NCBI RefSeq assembly: GCF_048128805.1
Contig: NC_135997.1
Coordinates: 28,793,815-28,857,814 of the forward strand
Direction of reading: 5' to 3'
Origin: Centroberyx gerrardi
Taxonomy: Eukaryota; Chordata; Actinopteri; Beryciformes; Berycidae
Length of the DNA: 64,000 bases
Position numbers and translations under genes: made by a program. The notes below the pieces were generated by a model. That model was not told the origin of the DNA. It made no database searches and saw only the letters and a program-made list of their open reading frames with translations. Below are positions 57,928 through 64,000 of this stretch, one piece after another (the first letter of the stretch is position 1; each line of letters starts with the position of its first letter).

Positions 57928-58064
57928 TAGTGCGGGCTGCTCACCATGGTGTTGAAGCTGAGCTGTTTGGGCAGGATGTGGCTGCAGGACAGGCAGTCTG
58001 TCTGGCAGTCACTCTGTCCCGGATCACACAGACAGAGCAGCAGCAGAGCCACCACAGTCTTCAT
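54807..58064 (-). CDS. pnoc: Prepronociceptin (neuropeptide precursor)
   Basis: Two coding exons: 57945-58064 (40 aa) and 54807-55430 (207 aa), spliced GT-AG in phase 0 between Met-40 and Val-41, total 247 aa (human 176). Residues 1-18 (MKTVVALLLLCLCDPGQS) are a signal peptide. The Cys pattern of the opioid-precursor family follows: C-x3-C-x2-C in DCQTDCLSCSHILP, then VCLIECEGN and WDLC. A long acidic spacer precedes dibasic sites that free FGGFLKGRHGYKK... (174-195), nociceptin YGGFIGVRKSARKWNNQ (198-214) and FSEFLKQYLGMS (217-228), the last matching mammalian FSEFMRQYLVLS. The KSARK core fixes it as pnoc rather than penk or pdyn. It is secreted through the regulated pathway in neurons. The gene is intact. 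Confidence 0.96.
55914..55980. repeat. Compound (TG)n(GA)n microsatellite
   Basis: About 15 TG then about 16 GA dinucleotides in the pnoc coding intron. Confidence 0.92.
56215..56310 (+). repeat. SINE 3' fragment in the pnoc intron
   Basis: TATTCTTGAGCAAGACCATT then TCCCTCTAGATAACAGTGTG and CTAACTGCCTAAAATGTGAA: decayed tail of the 41035 family. Confidence 0.5.
56555..56655 (+). repeat. tRNA-derived SINE head in the pnoc intron
   Basis: GAGGGAGGCAGTACACTGGT, TAGGGAGACAAGGGCTTGCG, CAGTTTGAATCCCGGACTGA: A- and B-box-like parts of the SINE that elsewhere continues as at 62075. Confidence 0.5.
56800..56935. other. Candidate conserved non-coding element, pnoc intron
   Basis: Repeat-free with homeodomain cores (GAATCAATTAGCCACCACAA, ATTAAAACTC, GGTAATTTGG). 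No frame. Texture-based call only. Confidence 0.25.
57668..57725. repeat. (TG)n microsatellite
   Basis: About 28 TG dinucleotides with one TATG interruption in the pnoc intron. Confidence 0.92.
57884..57927. repeat. (TG)n microsatellite close to the pnoc donor
   Basis: About 21 TG dinucleotides; on the transcribed strand the CA run starts 17 bases inside the intron, after the donor GTGAGC that ends the signal-peptide exon at 57945. Confidence 0.92.
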
Positions 58065-58364
58065 GGTCCCACTGTCTGGACAACACAGGACAGCGCAAAC
58101 ACAGGCGTTCAGTATAATAAAACAATGATTTGATATACTTTACTCATCGTCTTTCCTCCCTCCGGTTGGTGTGCAGGATCAGCCAGCTAGTGGAGCAGGT
58201 AGGGATTAAATATCTTGGCTGTGTTCAACGTCAACCCCATATAATTTTTGTTGATATTAATTTAAACCCCACTGTATTCCTGAACCAGAAGCAATTCAGG
58301 CAGCAACATTTCTCCAAAACAACATTTTGGAATGAAAACCTTCAAATATACTGAGTGTACACAA

Positions 58365-59336
58365 TATTAGGAAGTAAACTGAAAGCCCTGATCCTTTATA
58401 GATTTCACCTGTTAAATCCACTTCAGTCATGAAGGACAGATGTGAAAGACAGGTTAAAGAAGCATTTTTAAGCCTTGAGACTGAGACATGGATTATGCAA
58501 ACGTTTTTTACACTGAATGTCATTAGTATGTATATCAGTATTACAGGAGATATTACATATTCAGTCAATAATTAATTTGCCAGTTGAGACACACAGATTC
58601 CAATCATATTCTACATGCATGCAAATGAATGGATGAATGTTCCGGTCATGCCACATCAGTAGCCACATCAATTACACAGAAATAATGTTAGTCACAATTA
58701 CACAAAGAAAAGGACAACACAATTCACATCACATTCACACAATACAATTCACATCTTTCTTGTTTTCTCGTGTTATTTATTTCTTATGTATGTCAGCTGT
58801 ATCATTGCACCCATAATCATCAACTCAATCAAATAAACAGCATCCTATTGTGTGTTTCTGCTATATTAAAGTGTCGTTTTGTGGTCTGCTAGAGACAACT
58901 GATGGCAGAAGGTCACAGAATATTAAATGAACTTTTCCAAGTCACTCATAATAACATGTTCCCAATACAAGCAGGGTAAATGATCTGCATTCATAGGCAT
59001 GTAGGCCTTTGACACATTAATGGGGGGGCATGAAGAACAATTAGAAAGAGAGAGAGAGAGAGAGACCAAGAAAGAGGGAGCGAGCAAGGGAGAGAGAAAG
59101 TGAGAAAGAGAGAGGGATAGAGAGTGAGGCAGATAAAGTGAGACAAAGAAAGAGTGAGAGAATGAAACAGGAGGAAAAGAAAATTGTTTGACCTTATTGC
59201 AGTAGAAACAGCGCAGTCTGGAGAGTCTGACGTCAGAAACACAACCAGTGTTTTCATCTCATTAAACAAACTCGTTAACTCCTTTAATTGATGCCTCAAT
59301 TATTGCCTCTAGCAATGAACTGAGTCACTGACCTAA

Positions 59337-59372
<36 letters not shown>

Positions 59373-60279
59373 AGCACATACGCACATACATACACACACA
59401 TTCACACAACACAAGCTCACACACACCATTCACAGATTCACACACACACACACACGCAGCACATACACAACATACATTAACACCTATGCACAGTCACATG
59501 CATACAAATGTAGCACATACACAATATACACTGTGTATTTAAATTGACATGCAAAAAGCAGCACAAACACAACATAAACTGATTGACACACACACAGTAG
59601 ATACACAAACACACACAAAGCACATGCACAACATACACTGATACAGCCATTGGCACACACAACATACATTGGCAGACACACACACACACGTATACTAAGG
59701 TGCTCTCTGAGCTGAAGGTTGTCATTATCTATTAAACTGACATGGCAGAAAGTTAAACTAATTGCTCTTCAATCAAACGCTCTATCTCATAATGTCCTAG
59801 AAATTTGGAATTCATTCAGATTAATTAGAGAGTGTTAAGAGTGCAATTCAATTAGAATTCGTTCCAATCTCTAACTACCCAGAAAAATAGCAAACCTGCA
59901 GTGCTGGGAGAGATGAATCAGGCTTCTAATGTGCATACAATAACAAAAAAATGTGTTGGGGGGGGGGAAAAAATATTTTATACTTCTTCCTCTCTCCTTA
60001 GTTTAATTTGTATATCCTTAGCACTTCTCTATCATCCATGATCATTCTAGAGTCACAGAAACAGCAGAGAGTAATGTGACTAAACTGTAAAGTGTAAATG
60101 TAAATGAAAAACATTTTAGGTGCTTCAAAGATGCAAGAACTGAGTTGAGTGGTTGAGCATTAAACACACACAGTCACTGCCTTTGGGTTAATCAATTTTT
60201 CACCACTCTCTTTTTTCATCTCCTCTCTGGCTGAATCTGTTCTGTCTGGTTCCTCTCAGACTGAGTTTGTCTGTCTCAC
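58365..60279. other. Upstream intron of pnoc: repeats and one CNE-like block
   Basis: No coding exon seen. Holds (GA)n-rich sequence at 59041-59165, a CA-rich series at 59338-59470 with satellites to 59690, a G-run at 59958-59967, and a repeat-free block 59725-59930 dense in TAATT/AATTA cores (CAGATTAATTAGAGAG, GCAATTCAATTAGAATTC), which looks like a conserved enhancer. Confidence 0.45.
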
Positions 60280-60360
60280 CTCCAGAGGCTGTGGTTGCTT
60301 TTTCCTGCTCGACCCCTTTAACTCAGCCGCCAAACACAAGGCTGCACTTCACATATAATC
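60280..60360 (-). promoter_or_regulatory. pnoc: Possible pnoc first exon and promoter
   Basis: The coding exon at 58064 is preceded after 11 bases by an acceptor (TTGTCCAG), so an untranslated exon lies upstream. On the minus strand a donor GGAGGTGAGA ends a possible exon at 60280, and a TATA-like GATTATATGT lies at 60351-60360, which would put the start near 60325. Other positions are possible. Confidence 0.3.
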
Positions 60361-60961
60361 AATAGGCAGTCTGAGTGATTTTCTTATTCAATGCTGTCAG
60401 GCGTAGCGGAAAAGTTATAGAAGCTGGGTCTGAGTTGGGGGGATGTGATACAGCAAGTCTCCCAGGTTAACAGGCTTTTAAAAGCAGCTTATTAAGTTGA
60501 AGCAGAGATAACAGGAGCTCAGTGGAGACAGACAGGCTGAATGAATCACATGTGGAACAATCTGTTAAATAGCATTTTGCAACTGTACGTTTTTAACATT
60601 TCATTTAATTTCAAAATGTCTGATGTTATATTTTGCAGAAATTATTACACCACAGTGTTGCTGGAGTTTACCATCATTCTCCTCTTGAAACCAAGGAACA
60701 TCCGATTGGCTGTGTACCACATACATTTACAAGTCAATCTCCTCAAGAACAGATGTGAATCCACTCCAAATTTAACTTGTCAAATGCATTCAGGATTGTA
60801 TGTCAATGTATGTAAATCTGATGTTAGAAAAATGATCCTGTGTTTTGTTTGATCATTACAGAAAATATGCACAACATACCAGTTGGATTTATTCTCTGAA
60901 GAAGCTGATATTAATTGTGTCCTGATGTTTATGTTCTTTTCAACATTACATATACACATAT

Positions 60962-60962
<1 letters not shown>

Positions 60963-61000
<38 letters not shown>
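60963..61000. repeat. (CA)n microsatellite
   Basis: About 19 CA dinucleotides. It is followed at 61040-61100 by a LINE-type 3' end (TAAAGCACTTTGTGAGGGAC ... TAGAAATAAATTGGACTTGA). Confidence 0.9.
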
Positions 61001-61002
<2 letters not shown>

Positions 61003-61104
61003 CCCTTGTTTTCATTTGTATTTGTGTCTTTTGTTCTCTATAAAGCACTTTGTGAGGGACCTGTCGCTTCAAAGCCCTTTAGAAATAAATTGGACTTGAC
61101 TTGA

Positions 61105-61260
61105 GCCTCGACAAGTGAACCTGCCTGTGCTCTTGTAATGACGTGTGCCAGGTTCTCTAGAGAGCCTTCACAACCCAATTACTGTGTTTAATTAAGTGAT
61201 TAACCACTAAATAAACCAGTTAATTAAGTCATTACGGTCCAGTGCTGCACTGAGGCGCGG
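61105..61260. other. Candidate conserved non-coding element upstream of pnoc
   Basis: Repeat-free block with stacked TAATTA/TTAATTAAGT cores (GTTTAATTAAGTGATTAACC, AGTTAATTAAGTCATTAC). It lies about 0.8-0.9 kb beyond the proposed pnoc start. Confidence 0.3.
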
Positions 61261-61689
61261 CTGATGGAGGTCTGAGAGTCCAGTAGACTATGAATAGGGA
61301 ACATCCTCCTGCTGAGAGAAAATCCCTGTCCATACAGCTTCTCCTGTTAAAGCTCCACTAAAACCTGAAGAGTATATTTACAAACATTACATACAGTATC
61401 CATTTTTGGGAAATTATCGAATCAATTTTACTTTTCCATAATTTTATTGCATTTTTAGATTGGATGACATGATTTAGGCTTTGTATTCATTTTTTAATTA
61501 TCGTTGCATCACAAGGCGTCATCCATTGAACACAGTGTGAAGGAGAAGTGTGTTGGAGAAGAACGGTTCTTTAATTTTCCACCAAAACCTTAAGAGTTTT
61601 ATTAATTGATTGGATTGATTTACAACTCTGTTTATGCATTTGGGAAAATTGTATGTATATTACTGCCTGATTTTCATAATTTCTCTAAA

Positions 61690-61850
61690 GCAATGGGGAG
61701 CAGGGTCGATTAGTAATTAATTAGTCCATCTTTCAAACCCCCACCCTGCTGAAGTGCTCTTGAGCAAGACACTGAATCGCTACCAGCTAGAGCTGCTGTT
61801 CTGTAGCTGAGCCTGACCTCTGACCTCCTTGTAACCTCTGACCTCATTAA
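61690..61850 (+). repeat. tRNA-derived SINE
   Basis: GAGCAGGGTCGATTAGTAAT, TGAAGTGCTCTTGAGCAAGA, CACTGAATCGCTACCAGCTA and TAGCTGAGCCTGACCTCTGA; the same order as 43497-43630. Confidence 0.65.
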
Positions 61851-62074
61851 CCATTTATGGCGAACTGTGGGAGTTAATGAGACATGAGGCTCGTTCATGT
61901 GTGCAAAATTACAGGTTGATTGGGATTTATAGAGGCAAACTTGCCTAATGGAAAGCGTATGTGTAGTTTTCTTCTTTTGTACGTATGTGACCTTTTAGTG
62001 TGGAATCTATGCAGTTTTATAAGCTAGGCCCCTGGTTTGGATGTGAGAGCAGATATGTTATTGGGGACTTCTCA

Positions 62075-62395
62075 CATCACAGACGACTGGTTAAACCCAC
62101 AAGCTAATGAGAAAATCTTCCCTCCCTCAACAACTACCATCAATATGCCCTTGAGCAAGGCACTGCACCTCCAACTGCTCCAGTAGAGCTGCTCAGTGGC
62201 CGACAGTAGAAGACTGTGGTTGTACTGGGCAGCTCCCAGTGTGAATATGAGGAACTGTATGAGAGTGAAGCAGGGTGAGTCTGAAAAGGAGTATGAAGGT
62301 TCAGCAAACCCTCCATGGGCAAATGAAAAATGTACAGAACATCGGAATGTTCTCAGTCAGCTTTCCCTGGATATATAAAAGTTGAGTCTGATTTA
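62075..62395 (+). repeat. SINE, nearly complete copy
   Basis: TCAACAACTACCATCAATAT, GCCCTTGAGCAAGGCACTGC, GAGCTGCTCAGTGGCCGACA, GGGCAGCTCCCAGTGTGAAT and CAGCTTTCCCTGGATATATA in order. The best copy of the family also seen at 15555, 31285 and 53085. Confidence 0.7.
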
Positions 62396-63229
62396 AAAAG
62401 TCTCCTCGTCCACAAAACACAAGTCACTCTGAGCACAGTCCTTAGAAACTCTCACACACTCTCTGTTATCAACTATTTCCACCATTAGTTTTCTCCATTA
62501 CGACACTTTTCTCATCAAGGACGGGAAATGTAAAATAAATTGCTCCCAACTTGAAGAGCGAGTTAAAGCCGGATTATTCACGCATGGCTGGATGGAGCGG
62601 CAGCTTGCATCCGTCTTAGCTATTTTCTTTATTTTTAAAAGCCCAACTGCGGATTATAATATAACTTAAAAGTAATAATAACAATATTGTCAAATGTTTC
62701 ATTGTCGGTCACCTTAGCACACTATGTACTTCAGCTGTAGCCGTTGTAGAAGTCCCACTTTTTACTGCACGCTTGATGAACTACGACTGCAGTTTTGCTC
62801 TATCCCCAAGAGGAATTGTTGGAAAAATACATTCTGCTCTCTTTTGTCATTTAAGAGATATTACAGTTACAGTACACTAATTTGCATTTAATAAAGAATT
62901 GTCTGCACTCTGCAGTATTAATTCCGTGTGCAGTAAATCTGCTAAATTTGCACTCCGGTGAAAGTTCGCTCATGTGAATGATTGTTTCTGATGTATTGTA
63001 GATATGTGATGTTGTCTGCCTATGTATCTTGTGGTCAATGTTCATTTTATCACCTGGCTGCTAAAAGAATTCGCACATGGGAATCATAAAGTTGCAGTTG
63101 AAGTAATGCAGAACAAATGAGGGATAAATGAAGTTTCTCTCTCTATGCTCCATCCCTCCCAGCTCCTCTCCATAGACAACAAATGGAATCTGGTCACTTT
63201 GTTATTGGGAGGCTCTAAATGGAAATTTA

Positions 63230-63335
63230 GCATAATGTTTCCCATAGGGCTGAGGAACAGACCATGAGGTACACAACACAGTAGGTTTGAATCCGCCTCG
63301 GGACCTTTGTTCCATGCCATCCCCTCTCCCATACG
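63230..63335 (+). repeat. tRNA-derived SINE fragment
   Basis: AGTAGGTTTGAATCCGCCTC is a B box and CTTTGTTCCATGCCATCCCC the typical downstream body of another fish SINE family. Confidence 0.6.
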
Positions 63336-63513
63336 ACTGCTATTATAATATTCTAATTATAGATATGATTCTAATTAGCGTTCTAATCAATACTAATTTC
63401 TAATATATAGTAGAATACAATCTGATATCTGTCTGTCCTGGTATGTCTTATACAGTTTCAGGGGGTTCACTGTATGTTCAATGGATTACAGGCTGTGATG
63501 CAAAACACATTTT

Positions 63514-63516
<3 letters not shown>

Positions 63517-63558
<42 letters not shown>

Positions 63559-63560
63559 AA
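63517..63560. repeat. (GAAA)n microsatellite
   Basis: About 11 GAAA units in intergenic DNA. Confidence 0.95.
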
Positions 63561-63848
63561 AACCGAAGCTTAATTTGATGGGGGGAAAAAACGACAGAAT
63601 TCATATATTTTCTGGAAGAAAAAAATCAAAAAGTTGAAAAAGATATTGAATTAAAAAAAGTTATAAAACTGATTCTATTTTTTTCTCAAATGGATATGTA
63701 AAGTTTTGTAAATCAACTCTTTGGGTTTTGGTGGAAGTTAGTACCATTAGAAGTTAGTACCATTAATACATAACTGTATTAGGTTGTCCAAAAAGATAAT
63801 ACCATGTATTTTTTCTTGCTGCAGTTGTTTTCCCCGTTGACACCAGCT

Positions 63849-63926
63849 GTCAGGGGGGATGAGTCGTCAGCGTCAGTGTTCCTGGTCTCTGAATAGAGGC
63901 GTGGGTTTGAATCCCACTTCTCTGAC
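63849..63926 (+). pseudogene. tRNA-Leu-like relic or SINE head
   Basis: GTCAG at 63849 can pair with CTGAC at 63922 as an acceptor stem, and GAGGCGTGGGTTTGAATCCC is a good long variable arm/T-arm match to tRNA-Leu with an intact B box. The A box and D arm (expected GGCCGAGTGG) and the anticodon arm are lost, so I call it a pseudogene. Confidence 0.45.
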
Positions 63927-64000
63927 AAGCAATATTGATACTTGTTTCGTTGGTGGCTTCCCAGACTTCTCTGACACCCTGCAGCTGTGACAGTGCCTGA

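Noticed and set aside
1-64000. CRISPR array, prokaryotic operon, phage or integron
   Set aside because: The direct repeats present are microsatellites or minisatellites without unique equal-length spacers, and all genes are spliced vertebrate genes.

Overview
The window is vertebrate nuclear DNA, almost certainly from a ray-finned (teleost) fish. It has small exons with GT-AG introns, very many CA/TG, GA and trinucleotide microsatellites, fish-type tRNA-derived SINEs, a decayed non-LTR retrotransposon and many short non-autonomous DNA transposons. Four genes can be reconstructed in full reading frame from exon to exon. No prokaryotic operon, CRISPR array or phage is present, and I saw no viral gene.

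Layout. (1) 1-17.1 kb: no gene I can support. It holds SINEs, a decayed minus-strand LINE (6.36-8.09 kb) with a secondary insertion, two related pyrimidine-rich minisatellites (3.6-3.96 and 8.09-8.46 kb), a 1.3-kb GGTGCTGG-type minisatellite (12.9-14.2 kb), some AT-rich stretches that look like conserved non-coding elements, and one short orphan exon-like frame (826-915). (2) 17.1-27.1 kb: a head-to-head pair of mitochondrial ribosomal protein genes, mrpl46 (minus, 4 coding exons, 293 aa) and mrps11 (plus, 6 coding exons, 197 aa), separated by a 0.9-kb shared promoter region. (3) 30.5-50.3 kb: pdpr (minus, 17 coding exons, 892 aa), the regulatory subunit of pyruvate dehydrogenase phosphatase, with introns full of transposon insertions, several with intact target-site duplications. 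(4) 50.3-53.6 kb: intergenic, repeat-rich. (5) 53.6-60.4 kb: pnoc (minus, two coding exons, 247 aa), the pronociceptin neuropeptide precursor, whose nociceptin peptide starts with Tyr (YGGF) rather than the mammalian Phe. (6) 60.4-64 kb: intergenic, with homeodomain-site-rich stretches, SINEs and a tRNA-Leu-like relic.

mrpl46, mrps11 and pdpr all encode mitochondrial matrix proteins: two mitoribosome subunits and a regulator of pyruvate oxidation. pnoc is a secreted neuropeptide precursor with no functional link to them. From memory, MRPL46 and MRPS11 are also head-to-head in human chromosome 15, whereas PDPR and PNOC are on other human chromosomes.

I found no new coding system. The most notable things are the Tyr-1 nociceptin precursor with a second GGF peptide, two precisely dated transposon-in-repeat nestings (a 787-bp hAT-like element inside a CTAC array and a 391-bp Harbinger-like MITE inside a hAT element), a diverged TTTTAGGG-type tandem array split by a Tc1-like MITE, and a TG microsatellite serving as the 3' splice-site tract of mrps11 exon 2.
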